Below are positions 1 through 8,523 of a stretch of 64,000 nucleotides of DNA, in pieces. Under the pieces are notes generated by a model. That model saw nothing but the letters and a program-made list of their open reading frames with translations, made no database searches and was not told where the DNA came from. Every line of letters starts with the position of its first letter. Position 1 is the stretch's first letter. The position numbers were made by a program, and so were the translations under genes. This DNA is from Kribbella jiaozuonensis (GTDB lineage: Bacteria > Actinomycetota > Actinomycetes > Propionibacteriales > Kribbellaceae): NCBI RefSeq assembly GCF_005233875.1, contig NZ_SZPZ01000003.1, positions 1,110,489-1,174,488 on the forward strand, written 5' to 3'.

Positions 1-463
1 CCGCACGTCGTACGTACCAGGCCTCGAGGGCGTCGCAGATGCGGGCGAAGTCGTCGATGGTGTCGACGTGCGGCTTCTCCGCCATCAGCAGTTCACGGAG
101 CCACTCCTCGTGCAAGGCGTACCACTCGGCGGCCGCCATACCGCCGCCGTGGGAGCCGAGCGCGATCATCCACTGCTCGGCCTCCTCCGCGGTCGCCTGC
201 AGTTCCGGAGCGCTGTCGCCGCTGTGCTGCCAGGAGCGTCGGATCGCCGGACCGTACTGGATGATCGTGATCGCTCCGAGCAGCACGGTCACCCCGAGAC
301 CGATCAACTGCACCCAGCCGCCGCTGTCGAGGCTCTGGTTGAGCATCTCCGACGCCAGCCCGGTGAGCAGCGCGGACGCCACTGTGCCGATGACGAAGCG
401 GAATCCGCGCGACTGGTACGGCGACTCCTGCTTCTCCGCCGCCTTCTCTTCCTCCTCGCTCAT
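1..463 (-). CDS. Putative membrane protein, 3' end outside window
   Basis: Partial gene; the ATG is at 463 and the frame is still open at the window edge (about 154 codons seen). The N-terminus is acidic and charged (SEEEEKAAEK). Two hydrophobic segments follow, near residues 22-44 and 50-70, so two membrane helices are likely. The rest looks soluble and carries EEAEQW and HEEWLREL helices. Its ATG overlaps the TGA of the fused permease gene by four bases (ATGA), so it is the last visible gene of the ABC-type operon and is probably translationally coupled to it. I do not recognise the family. An accessory role for the transporter is only a guess from position. Confidence 0.7.
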   Translation of the reverse strand, partial: MSEEEEKAAEKQESPYQSRGFRFVIGTVASALLTGLASEMLNQSLDSGGWVQLIGLGVTVLLGAITIIQYGPAIRRSWQHSGDSAPELQATAEEAEQWMIALGSHGGGMAAAEWYALHEEWLRELLMAEKPHVDTIDDFARICDALEAWYVRRA

Positions 464-2232
464 GGCCGACTGCCTGTCGTCAGCCCGCGTACGACGGTCC
501 GCCAGAACGTCAGCATCAGAACCGCGGGCACGATCGACGCGACCACAGCCGCGGCGGCGACCGGTCCGCTCGATGCCGAGAACTGGCGCGCCTCACCCCA
601 CAGCACCAGCGACAACGGCGTCGTACCCGGTCCGCTGATCAGGAACCCGACGATGAAGTCGTTCCACACCAGTGCAAACTCCAACACCGCAACGGCAATC
701 AGTGCGGGACGGTACGTCCGCTGCACAGTCGCCAGTACGGCGCTCTGCCGCACCGGGCCCTGCAACGCCTCGGACACCAGCGCAGGTGGAGCAGAGGCAA
801 ACGCAGACCGCAGTAGCAGCACAGCAAACGGAAGACCTGCAGCCGCGTGCACCAGTGCGAGTGCGATCCGGGAGCCGGCCAGGCCGGCGGCGTCGATCGC
901 ATCGCGCAGGGGAGCGGCGTACATCTGCACTGGTGTCACCGCGAGTACTACGAACACCGCCATGACAGTCCGGCCCACGCGCATCGGCAGACCGCCCCAC
1001 GCGACCAGATAGGCCGTCGGTACCGCGATCACAAGCAGCACGGCCGTGGCAGCACTTGCGATGATCAGCGTGGACAGGAGAGCTCGAAACAATCCGACAT
1101 TCGCCGCGGCAGCGAAGGACGAGAAGCCGAGTCCCGACGCAGACCACCAGCCACGCACGCCTGCTTCTTCCGGCGAGTGCAGCGCGGTGATGACGAGTAC
1201 TACGGCCGGGAAGATCCACACCAGCGCGACAGCGAGCCCGATCAGCCAGCCGAACCGCCGTACCGAACGTCGAGGCTTCGGCCGCCCCAGTGACGGGTCC
1301 GGTCGTACCACGGTCACCGGCATCGCCCATCGCCGCCGGCGCAGTCCGCGTACGCCGATCAACCCGACCGCCGCGACGATCGCGAACAGTACGACGCCGA
1401 GTGCCGCCGTACGGCCGGTGTCGTCACCACTGGTCGTCGCTCGCCACCAGTTCAGCCCGAGTACGTCGGCGGACCGTTGCATCGACCCTGGTACGACGAT
1501 CAGCACGAGGTCGAACACCCGCACTGCTGCGATCACCACCGTCAGCGTGACCACTCCGGCGATCGGCCGCAGCAGCGGGATCTCCAACGCACGCAGTCGC
1601 CGCCAGCCCCGGACGCCTTCTGCAGTGAGGGTTCTGGTCACGTCGTCCGGTATCGCGTCCAGACCGGCGCGGAACAGCGAGACGACGTACCCCAGCCAGG
1701 TCCAGCCGAACGCGGACACCAGCACGAGCCAGAACAGTCCCGGTCCGAGCCACACTGGACTCGACCCGAAGAGTCGCGTCCAGACCGCCGTGACCGTTCC
1801 ACGCTCCGGCGTCGGGTCGAACAGCAGCCGGAACGTCGCACCGGACACCAGCACCGACACGGCGAACGGAATGACCAGCGCGGGCTGCAGGAATGTCGTC
1901 ACCGCAGGCAGCCGATAACTCAACAGGGCAAGGAAGAATCCGACCACGACGATCCCGAAGGCAACCAGCACCCAGAGCAGACTGTTGCCGACGGCACGCA
2001 ATGCGCCCTGGTCGGTCATCACCGCGAAGTTGCCGAACCCGAACCCGCCCGGCGTCCGGAACGCCGCCACCACGGTCACTCCGATCGGCACCAGCAGCAG
2101 ACAGCTGAGCAGCAACGCCGGCAGCCCCAGCAGGTACGGCCCGGCCGGCCGACGTGGTTTGCCGGGGACCGGGCGACCGGTGATCTCGCGTCCGACGATC
2201 TCCAGGGACAAGCCGTTGGTCTGCAGCCCCAT
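460..2232 (-). CDS. Fused two-domain sugar ABC transporter permease (MalF-MalG-like)
   Basis: 590 residues, about twice the usual length of a binding-protein-dependent permease. Two complete six-helix-type halves lie in tandem: about residues 30-300 and 328-580, joined by a basic linker (RRRR near 298, KPRR near 320). Each half has an EAA-like cytoplasmic loop. The first (about 198-222, TAEGVRGWRRLRALEIPLL) is recognisable. The second (about 487-511, SEALQGPVRQSAV) lacks the usual Asp-Gly. In carbohydrate importers these halves are normally separate MalF and MalG-type proteins. The gene follows the binding protein gene with a one-base overlap (TGATG) and precedes a membrane protein gene with a four-base overlap. 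The neighbouring ATPase-like protein has lost its catalytic motifs, so the source of energy is unclear. Confidence 0.85.
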   Translation of the reverse strand: MGLQTNGLSLEIVGREITGRPVPGKPRRPAGPYLLGLPALLLSCLLLVPIGVTVVAAFRTPGGFGFGNFAVMTDQGALRAVGNSLLWVLVAFGIVVVGFFLALLSYRLPAVTTFLQPALVIPFAVSVLVSGATFRLLFDPTPERGTVTAVWTRLFGSSPVWLGPGLFWLVLVSAFGWTWLGYVVSLFRAGLDAIPDDVTRTLTAEGVRGWRRLRALEIPLLRPIAGVVTLTVVIAAVRVFDLVLIVVPGSMQRSADVLGLNWWRATTSGDDTGRTAALGVVLFAIVAAVGLIGVRGLRRRRWAMPVTVVRPDPSLGRPKPRRSVRRFGWLIGLAVALVWIFPAVVLVITALHSPEEAGVRGWWSASGLGFSSFAAAANVGLFRALLSTLIIASAATAVLLVIAVPTAYLVAWGGLPMRVGRTVMAVFVVLAVTPVQMYAAPLRDAIDAAGLAGSRIALALVHAAAGLPFAVLLLRSAFASAPPALVSEALQGPVRQSAVLATVQRTYRPALIAVAVLEFALVWNDFIVGFLISGPGTTPLSLVLWGEARQFSASSGPVAAAAVVASIVPAVLMLTFWRTVVRGLTTGSRP

Positions 2233-3482
2233 CAGCTCTCCTCCACCTTGCGCATCGCGTCGATCGCGGCGTCCACAGCCCCTGGTACGGCGTCAGCGCC
2301 GCGACCGCCGACCTGGATCAGGAAGTCGGTCAGCACCCGCCACAGGCCATTGATGTCACCGAGCCGACCGAGCTGGTCGGACAGGTCGAACTGCAGTTGC
2401 TCACCGGGCTTGGTGAGCTGGACAGCCAGCCGGGTGAGCTCTGGGGTGTACCCGGAGACCCGTCCGTCGACCAGGAACCCGCCCTCCTTGATCCAGGGGT
2501 CCGCGGCGGTCGGTGCGGACAGGCGGCGTACCAGATCGCGTGCGTCGTCCCTGGTCGGCTTGGGCAACACCATCACGTCGCCACCGACCACCACAGGTGC
2601 TGCAGCTCCTGGACCCATCGGTGGGAACGTGAAGAGGCCGATGTCATTCGGATCTGCGGCAAACGAGCGGACTACCGGCTCCGCGAAGTCGGATGCCAGC
2701 ACCATGGCCGCTCTGCGATGGCCGAACACCTCGATCAGCGCATCCGGGAACTGCTGGACGAGTGACTCCTTCACTCCGCCCGCGAGCACTCCAGTCGCCG
2801 ACCACATGGACCCCAGCAACCGGAGTGCAGCTGCGAACTGCGGCTGCTGCGACGGGCGCGGATCGGTCGCTGCTGCGAGGCCAACGTAGACGCTGGGCGC
2901 AATACCGAGCAGGACGTTCTCCAGGAAGTCGGTGAGCACCCAGCCGTCACCCGCGGCCAGCGACAACGGTGTGATGCCCGCCTGTGTCAGCGTGCGGTTC
3001 AGTGACAGCCAGTCCGACCACAGCCGAGGCGGTTGTACGCCGGCCTGTTCGAACACCGACGGTCGATACCAGACCGCCGACTTGTGTGCGGTCTTGAACG
3101 GCACGCCGTACGTCGTCCCGTTGTGGGTCAGGAGGTCCTTCCACAGCCGGGCTTGTCCGAGCGGGGCGAGGTCGTCGGGCATCGGCTCGAGGTCGCCGAG
3201 ATGACGTGGGACCAGACCTGGCTGCGGGAGCATGACGATGTCCGGCCGGCGCGTGGACCGGGCACCGAAGGCGGTCGAGATGTCGTCGCCGAGCGGTACG
3301 ACCTCGACCGGGTAGTCCAGCGTGCCCAGACCGTCGAGGACCTTGTGGAACGCGCGCAGCTCCTGTCCGCTCCAGCTGACGGCCACCCTGACGGCACGGC
3401 GCAGCCCCAGCACGTCACTCGAACATCCGGTCAGCAGGAGGGCTCCTACGGCGCCGAGGAACGCTCTGCGGCTACTCGGCAT
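2232..3482 (-). CDS. Extracellular solute-binding lipoprotein (sugar ABC type), Tat-like signal
   Basis: 416 residues, usual length for a family 1 solute-binding protein. The N-terminus has a twin-arginine-like motif (SSRRAFLG, residues 3-10) followed by a lipobox LLTGC with the acylated Cys near residue 20, so a Tat-exported lipoprotein is likely. The body has typical binding-protein features, such as the GVPFKTAHKSAVWYRPSVFEQAG block near 125-147 and NRTLTQAGITPL. It would present a sugar or oligosaccharide to the fused permease encoded directly downstream. The upstream pseudo-ATPase gene overlaps its 5' end by 11 bases, so the genes are co-transcribed. The substrate cannot be read from the sequence. 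Confidence 0.85.
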   Translation of the reverse strand: MPSSRRAFLGAVGALLLTGCSSDVLGLRRAVRVAVSWSGQELRAFHKVLDGLGTLDYPVEVVPLGDDISTAFGARSTRRPDIVMLPQPGLVPRHLGDLEPMPDDLAPLGQARLWKDLLTHNGTTYGVPFKTAHKSAVWYRPSVFEQAGVQPPRLWSDWLSLNRTLTQAGITPLSLAAGDGWVLTDFLENVLLGIAPSVYVGLAAATDPRPSQQPQFAAALRLLGSMWSATGVLAGGVKESLVQQFPDALIEVFGHRRAAMVLASDFAEPVVRSFAADPNDIGLFTFPPMGPGAAAPVVVGGDVMVLPKPTRDDARDLVRRLSAPTAADPWIKEGGFLVDGRVSGYTPELTRLAVQLTKPGEQLQFDLSDQLGRLGDINGLWRVLTDFLIQVGGRGADAVPGAVDAAIDAMRKVEES

Positions 3483-4023
3483 CGTCGAACCCGGTAGTGC
3501 GTGTCGTGCTGGTCGTGATGAGCAGCAAGGCGACCGAGGCGAGGTCGGGGTTGGGGCGGATCGACAGAAGCGATCCCCAAGTAGGCAGGCCGGTCGCGTC
3601 CTCCAGGACGATCGCTCGCGGATACGCGCCGAGTGCCCGGGCTACACCGGCGAGTCGGCGTCGGCCTGGGGTGATCTCGTGCGGGTAGCGGTCCTGGACG
3701 TCTTCGAGACCACAGCCGATCACCTTGACCAGGCTCTCGTCGCGGGCGGCCTGTTTGGTCACCTGATGCGTGGTGCGGTGGCCGTGCAGGACGTTGCCGA
3801 GGACGGTCAGGTGGGGGAGCAGCCCGCCCTCCGCTGGTACCAGCCGGACCGGTCCGCCCTTCAGTACGACCGCACCGGGCGGCGGGTCCTCCAGTCCGGT
3901 CAGTACGTCGGCCAGCCGTCGACGGTCGGTGGCCTGCGGTACGACAACCGCGCGCTGCTCACCTACGTCGATCCGGAGCCGCGCCGGCAGCCCCGGTACG
4001 CGTTCGAGCAGCAGACCGTCCAT
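3472..4023 (-). CDS. Degenerate ABC ATPase-like protein (pseudo-ATPase)
   Basis: 183 residues that follow the layout of an ABC ATPase but have lost every catalytic motif. The Walker A place (about 27-36, VVPQATDRRR) has no Gly-rich loop and no Lys-Ser/Thr. The Q-loop place reads VPAEGGLLPHLTVLGNV, an echo of the usual FQ..ALFPHLTV..NV, but with Ala for Gln. The signature place reads ITPGR instead of LSGGQ (116-120). Walker B reads AIVLEDA, with Asp and Glu in swapped order (137-143). The H-loop His is replaced by Thr (about 170). The protein is also shorter than a normal ATPase (240-370 residues). It is first in the operon with the binding protein and fused permease. It may be structural or regulatory; ATP hydrolysis is very unlikely. 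The frame is intact and overlaps its neighbour, which argues against a decaying pseudogene. Confidence 0.7.
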   Translation of the reverse strand: MDGLLLERVPGLPARLRIDVGEQRAVVVPQATDRRRLADVLTGLEDPPPGAVVLKGGPVRLVPAEGGLLPHLTVLGNVLHGHRTTHQVTKQAARDESLVKVIGCGLEDVQDRYPHEITPGRRRLAGVARALGAYPRAIVLEDATGLPTWGSLLSIRPNPDLASVALLLITTSTTRTTGFDDAE

Positions 4024-4082
4024 TGTCCGTCAACCCTATGAGTACAGCGGGTCGGCCTGCAGATCACAGAGTGTCGTTAGGC

Positions 4083-4117
4083 CCTGTCTGGTAACCCGAC
4101 AGGACCTAGAAGGTCCT
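4083..4117. terminator. Possible terminator hairpins after the methyltransferase gene
   Basis: Two overlapping inverted repeats: CCTGTC/GACAGG (4083-4088 with 4098-4103) and AGGACC/GGTCCT (4101-4106 with 4112-4117). They lie at the 3' end of the minus-strand methyltransferase gene and about 60 bases upstream of the ABC-type operon. There is no clear U-run, so the assignment is weak. Confidence 0.3.
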
Positions 4118-4801
4118 GCTCCAGAGGTTGATCGCGTAGTCGACCTCGGACCCCACGTGCGAGTCGATGATCCGCTTGGCGTCCTTCGGTGTGAACTCGA
4201 TCTTCACGACGGACTCGAAGTCCTTGCGTGATTCGAACCGCCAACCCATGTCCAGCGGCGTCCGGTGCCATCCGCGGTCGGTCCAGAACCGCTCCACCTC
4301 GGCCGGCTTGATCATCGGGTACGACGTACTGAACCAGCCGCCGAACGTCGACCGGCTGCCGTCGTTGTCGATCACGAACGCCGTCCCGCCGTGGCGCATC
4401 ACCCGGTCCAGCTCGACCAGCCCGGGTTCGCAGCCCGGCCCGAAGAAGTACGCCCAGCGCGCATGCATCACGTCGATCGACGAGTCCGGCACCGGCAACC
4501 GCTGCGCCGTACCCTGGCGTACTTCGACGTTCGGCAACGTCTGCGTACGTCGACGGGCGGCGTCGGCCAACGCGCCATGCGGCTCCACGCCGATCACTCG
4601 CGCGGCCGTCGCGGCGAACTTCGGCAGATGGAATCCGGTACCGCAGCCGATGTCGAGCACCGTCGCGCCGGCCCAGTCCCGGATTGCCCGCATCGCCGGC
4701 TCGATCACGCCGTCCGGGTCCACCGCGCGGTTCTCGATCTCGTACACCTTCGGGTGGTGCCAGATGTTGGGACTCGGGATCCCACCTTCTGCGATGCTCA
4801 C
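4106..4801 (-). CDS. Class I SAM-dependent methyltransferase
   Basis: 231 residues. Motif I is VLDIGCGTGFHLPKF (about 49-63), which binds S-adenosylmethionine. Motif II acidic residue follows in RVIGVEPHG, and a motif-IV-like SSIDVMHARWAYFFGPG region follows near 107-123. This is a Methyltransf_11 type fold acting on an unknown small molecule or macromolecule in the cytoplasm. The start is GTG (4799-4801). A TAGGCT box lies 8 bases upstream on the minus strand, so the mRNA may be leaderless. The gene is divergent from the GNAT gene and shares a very short intergenic region with it. Confidence 0.85.
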   Translation of the reverse strand: MSIAEGGIPSPNIWHHPKVYEIENRAVDPDGVIEPAMRAIRDWAGATVLDIGCGTGFHLPKFAATAARVIGVEPHGALADAARRRTQTLPNVEVRQGTAQRLPVPDSSIDVMHARWAYFFGPGCEPGLVELDRVMRHGGTAFVIDNDGSRSTFGGWFSTSYPMIKPAEVERFWTDRGWHRTPLDMGWRFESRKDFESVVKIEFTPKDAKRIIDSHVGSEVDYAINLWSRTF

Positions 4802-4845
4802 GACGTTCGAGCCTAATGCAGTTGAGTCGGCCCGCAGGCACTGCG

Positions 4846-5733
4846 ATGCTGCGCTCCGTGCAGATGACCGAGTACGCCGGCCGTGACGGCCTCAGTGACA
4901 TGCAGGAGCTCGTCCAGCGGACCTGGAGCCCGGCGTCCCGGCTGCACCTCGGGGACGTCGCCTGGGAGCGCAGCGTGAACGCCCGTCGGTCGGCCGACAG
5001 TTGGCGTACGGCGGTCTGGCGTGACGGCGACGACGTGGTGGCCTGGGCTTGGCTGGCGCAGCCGAGCCATCTGCTGATGACCGTGGACCCGGACCGGCCG
5101 GAGCTCGCCGCTACCGTCGTCGAGTGGTTCCAGACGACAGCGGACGGGCCGAAGTTGGCCGTCGGCGTACTGGAGACCGAGAAGCACCTGTTGACCGCGC
5201 TGGAGTCGGCCGGCTTCCGGCGTGACGACGATGCGCCGTACTTCACTCACCACTGGATCTCGCTGGACGCACTGACCGAACCAGTCGTGCCTGAAGGATT
5301 CACGCTGCGGCACGTACGGCAGGACGAGGTAGCGAAGCGGGGCGCCGTACACCGGGCCGCCTGGTCCGACCTGGGGCCGTCGAACGTGACCGACGAGGAC
5401 ATGGCCGAGGTGATGTCGACCTGGCCCTACCGTCCCGAGCTGGACTGGGTGGTCGAGAACGAGGCAGGCGAGTTCGTTGCCTCGGCGCTGATCTGGCTGG
5501 ACGAGCAACACCAGGTCGGACTGGTCGAGCCCGTCGGGTGTGCTCCGGCGTACCGACGGCGTGGGCTGGGTGCGGCGGTCAATCTGGCCGCATTGCACGC
5601 ATTGCGAGAAGCAGGCGGCACCAAAGCCGTCGTCTGTCCGCGAGGTGACGACGGCTACCCGCAGGCGCGGGCGCTCTACCAGAGCTTCGGCTTCCGGCCG
5701 GGCTCACGCACGCTGCATCTGCTGCTTGGTTAG
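4846..5733 (+). CDS. GNAT family N-acetyltransferase (two-domain)
   Basis: About 295 residues, long enough for two GNAT-like lobes. The C-terminal lobe has the acetyl-CoA binding signature VGCAPAYRRRGLGAAVNLAALHAL (motif A, R-R-R-G-L-G) and ends in ARALYQSFGFRPGSRT, as GNAT proteins do. The N-terminal lobe (LVQRTWSPASRLHLGDVAWE) resembles the non-catalytic half of such tandem GNATs. The start is uncertain: ATG at 4816, 4846 and 4864 are all in frame and none has a good ribosome binding site. I took 4846 because the protein then begins with a typical first beta strand. Its 3' end overlaps the MFS gene on the opposite strand by 30 bases. Confidence 0.8.
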   Translation: MLRSVQMTEYAGRDGLSDMQELVQRTWSPASRLHLGDVAWERSVNARRSADSWRTAVWRDGDDVVAWAWLAQPSHLLMTVDPDRPELAATVVEWFQTTADGPKLAVGVLETEKHLLTALESAGFRRDDDAPYFTHHWISLDALTEPVVPEGFTLRHVRQDEVAKRGAVHRAAWSDLGPSNVTDEDMAEVMSTWPYRPELDWVVENEAGEFVASALIWLDEQHQVGLVEPVGCAPAYRRRGLGAAVNLAALHALREAGGTKAVVCPRGDDGYPQARALYQSFGFRPGSRTLHLLLG

Positions 5734-6903
5734 CGCGGCGGTCAGCGCGGCCGGGATCAGGAGCAGCCCGCAGAAGACCGCCAGCCAGTGGAAGCCGAGA
5801 TAGGCGAGGACCGGTCCGGCAGCGGTGCCCGAAAGGGAAGCCAGGACACCCATGGTGAGGTCGGACAGGCCCTGAGCTGAGGTGCGGATGCCGTCCGGGA
5901 CGGACCGGGACAGCAGAGTCGACCCGGCGACCAGACAGGCCGACCAACCGAGACCCAGCGTGAACAGAGCGAGCCCGGTGAGCGCATGCGCATCGTCCGG
6001 CGCGACAGCTGCCAGCGTCATCGCAACCGCGAGTACTCCGAGGCCGATGCCGATCGTGGGGATGCGACCGAGCCGGTCCGCCATCCAGCCGGTCACCGGG
6101 GACAGTGCGTACATGCCGGCGACGTGACCGCTGATGACGAACCCGACGATGGTCAGGGACGCGCCGTGGTGCCGCAGGTGGACCGACGTCATCGACATGA
6201 CCCCGACCATCACCGCGTGCGCAGTTGCGATGGCCAGCAGCCCCAACCGAGCATGCGGGATGGCGATCACCTGGCGAAAGGTCTGCGCGAGCGGCTGGCG
6301 CTCCACCCTCGTCGGCCGTACCTGACTGCGCATTCCGACCCAGACCGTGGCCGCGCTGAGGCCGAAGGCGACGACCGAGAAGACGTACGGCCCGGCCAGA
6401 GCCAGGATGCCGAGCGACGACCCGACCGAGCCGCCGACGCCGGTCAGGTTCGGGCCGACGATCACGCCGATCGTGGTGGCCCAGACGACCAGTCCGAGTG
6501 ACCGGGCGACGCGGCTGGGCTCGGCGGCGTCTGTGGCGGCGTACCGCGACTGCAGGTTGGAGGCGGAGCCGCTGCCGAAGAGGCAGCCGGCGGCGAGGAG
6601 GAGGGCGAGCGAGCCGATCTGGGCAGCGGCGATCGTGAGTACGGCGCCGACGAAGGCGATCAGATAGCCGAGGCTCAGCGAGACCCTTCGACCGTGGGAG
6701 CGAGCGAGTCCTGCCAGAGGTACGGCGAGGGCGGCGGCGCCCAGCGTGGTGGAGGTCGCGACCAGACCGGCCAACGAGGTGGAGCCGGAGACGTTCTCGG
6801 CGAGGAGGGCGGCTACTGCGAAGCCGCTGGCGGTGGCGACTCCGCCGAGCGCGTTGCTGGCGACCAGCACCCGTAGTGTCGTCCGCTGCTGCTCGCTGGT
6901 CAC
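5704..6903 (-). CDS. MFS transporter (drug/metabolite efflux type)
   Basis: About 399 residues with 12 predicted membrane helices. The MFS loop 2-3 motif appears as GLARSHGRRVSLSLGY (about 66-81), and the matching loop 8-9 motif as GWMADRLGRIPTIGIG. These are typical of the YajR/DHA-like exporter branch. The start chosen is GTG at 6903, seven bases after GAGAGGG; a TTG two codons earlier is also possible. The substrate is unknown. The upstream region is shared with the divergent hexosaminidase gene. The 3' end overlaps the GNAT gene tail-to-tail. Confidence 0.85.
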   Translation of the reverse strand: MTSEQQRTTLRVLVASNALGGVATASGFAVAALLAENVSGSTSLAGLVATSTTLGAAALAVPLAGLARSHGRRVSLSLGYLIAFVGAVLTIAAAQIGSLALLLAAGCLFGSGSASNLQSRYAATDAAEPSRVARSLGLVVWATTIGVIVGPNLTGVGGSVGSSLGILALAGPYVFSVVAFGLSAATVWVGMRSQVRPTRVERQPLAQTFRQVIAIPHARLGLLAIATAHAVMVGVMSMTSVHLRHHGASLTIVGFVISGHVAGMYALSPVTGWMADRLGRIPTIGIGLGVLAVAMTLAAVAPDDAHALTGLALFTLGLGWSACLVAGSTLLSRSVPDGIRTSAQGLSDLTMGVLASLSGTAAGPVLAYLGFHWLAVFCGLLLIPAALTAALTKQQMQRA

Positions 6904-6942
6904 GGGCAAACCCTCTCATGAACCTGACAGGGAAGCTGCTTA

Positions 6943-6961
6943 TATGATCGGTCCCGACATA
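6943..6961. promoter_or_regulatory. Imperfect dyad in the MFS/hexosaminidase divergent region
   Basis: TATG-A-TCGG and CCGA-CATA form an inverted repeat around TC in an AT-richer spot between the divergent MFS and GH20 genes. It could be an operator or simply promoter sequence; no cognate regulator is adjacent. Confidence 0.25.
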
Positions 6962-6988
6962 AATCGATCCACTCCCTGGGAGTTCGGA

Positions 6989-8419
6989 ATGTCCGATATC
7001 GCGATCGTCCCTGCCCCGCGAGAACTCACCGTCGACGAGGGCCGGTGGATCACCGCCGATCCGCTCGGGGAGGCCGTCCGGGACGTGGTCGAGAACCTCG
7101 AACCGAACGAGTACCGCATCGACGTCGGCCTCGACGGCGCCCGGCTGACGGCCGGCTCCGAGGACGCGCTCCGGCACGCGGAGACGACGTACGCGCAGTT
7201 GATCGAGGCCGCCGAGCCGACCGACGAGTTCGGCAAGGTCGCCGTCCCGCTGGCGCGGATCGCGGACGCGCCGCGGTTCGCCTGGCGCGGGATGATGCTC
7301 GACGTCGCCCGGCACTTCATGCCGAAGGACTTCGTCCTGAAGGTCATCGACGTGCTCGCGCTGCACCGGCTGAACGTGCTGCACTTCCACCTCACCGACG
7401 ACCAGGGCTGGCGGGTCGAGATCGAGGCCTACCCGCGGCTGACCGAGGTCGGCGCATGGCGGGCCGAGACCATGGTCGGCAAGATGACCCGCGGCCAGAA
7501 GGAGTTCGAGTACGACGGCCAGCGGCACGGCGGGTTCTACACCAAGGACGACCTCCGCGAGATCGTCGCGTACGCCGCGGACCGCGGGATCACCGTCGTA
7601 CCGGAGATCGACCTGCCGGGGCACATGCAGGCCGCGATCGCGGCGTACCCGGAGCTCGGGAACCACCCGGACCAGCAGCTGACGGTCCGCCAGTACTGGG
7701 GCATCAGCGAGGACGTGCTGAACGTCAACGACGCGACGGTCGAGTTCGTGAAGACCGTGCTGCGTGAGGTGCTGGACATCTTCCCCTCGCCGTACGTGCA
7801 CCTCGGTGGTGACGAGTGCCCGTCGGTGCAGTGGGGCGAGTCGGAGGCGGCGCAGAAGCGGCAGGCCGAGCTGGGGCTGGACGAGCCCGGGCAGCTGCAG
7901 GGCTGGTTCACCGCGCAGGTCGCGGAGGTGCTGGCCGAGCAGGGCCGGCGGCTGGTCGGCTGGGACGAGATGGTCGACACCGACTGCCCTGACGACGCCG
8001 TGATCATGGCGTGGCGCAGTGCCGAGCGCGGCGAGATCGCGGTCAAGGCCGGCCACGAGACCGTGATGGCGCCGTGCGAGTCGGTGTACTTCGACTACTA
8101 CCAGGGCGACCCGGCCACCGAACCGCTTGCCATCGGCAACTTCATCCCGCTGGAGAAGGTGTACGACTTCGAGGTGGTCCCGGAGTCGCTGACCGACGAC
8201 GAGAAGCGGTTGATCGTCGGCACCCAGTGCCAGATCTGGACCGAGTACATGGAGGGTCCGGAGCAGGTCGGCTACATGCTGCTGCCGCGGCTGTCCGCGT
8301 TCGCCGAGCGCGCCTGGGGCTCGGAGAAGGTCTCGTACGACGAGTTCCTCGGCCGCCTCCGCCCGCACCTGGCCCGGATCGAGCGGATCGGCGTCAACTA
8401 CCGCCCCCTCGATAGCTGA
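6989..8419 (+). CDS. Beta-N-acetylhexosaminidase, GH20
   Basis: 476 residues. A small N-terminal GH20b-type domain (1-95) is followed by the catalytic TIM barrel. The barrel opens with the conserved FAWRGMMLDVARHFMP block (about 97-112) and has NVLHFHLTDDQGWRVEI (about 129-145). The catalytic pair is D275-E276 in HLGGDEC, where Glu is the acid and Asp stabilises the acetamido group during substrate-assisted hydrolysis. It would release terminal GlcNAc or GalNAc from chitin oligomers, glycans or wall fragments. No signal peptide is visible from this start (MSDIAIVPAP), so the enzyme looks cytoplasmic. The start gives the correct domain edge; earlier in-frame starts run into the promoter region. 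Confidence 0.93.
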   Translation: MSDIAIVPAPRELTVDEGRWITADPLGEAVRDVVENLEPNEYRIDVGLDGARLTAGSEDALRHAETTYAQLIEAAEPTDEFGKVAVPLARIADAPRFAWRGMMLDVARHFMPKDFVLKVIDVLALHRLNVLHFHLTDDQGWRVEIEAYPRLTEVGAWRAETMVGKMTRGQKEFEYDGQRHGGFYTKDDLREIVAYAADRGITVVPEIDLPGHMQAAIAAYPELGNHPDQQLTVRQYWGISEDVLNVNDATVEFVKTVLREVLDIFPSPYVHLGGDECPSVQWGESEAAQKRQAELGLDEPGQLQGWFTAQVAEVLAEQGRRLVGWDEMVDTDCPDDAVIMAWRSAERGEIAVKAGHETVMAPCESVYFDYYQGDPATEPLAIGNFIPLEKVYDFEVVPESLTDDEKRLIVGTQCQIWTEYMEGPEQVGYMLLPRLSAFAERAWGSEKVSYDEFLGRLRPHLARIERIGVNYRPLDS

Positions 8420-8442
8420 GGGGATAACAAAATCTCCGTTAG

Positions 8443-8456
8443 CCCTGTTAGCAGGG
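8443..8456 (+). terminator. Possible terminator after the GH20 gene
   Basis: Short hairpin CCCTG-TTAG-CAGGG 23 bases after the hexosaminidase stop codon. The stem is only five pairs and no U-run follows. Confidence 0.3.
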
Positions 8457-8523
8457 GTAGACGACCCGGCCTTATCTGGCAACGATGAAACGTCAGAGGG
8501 CCGGGTCGGGGAGCGGAGGACGC

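Noticed and set aside
3472..4023. A frameshifted or truncated ABC ATPase pseudogene
   Set aside because: The frame is intact from start to stop, overlaps its neighbour normally and keeps the overall family layout; several motif sites are replaced by coherent substitutions rather than interrupted.
5579..8482. 967-codon ORF on the minus strand across the GH20 and MFS region
   Set aside because: It is antisense to the hexosaminidase gene and shifted relative to the MFS gene; its Arg/Gly/Pro/Leu-rich, His-rich composition is typical of GC-rich shadow frames.
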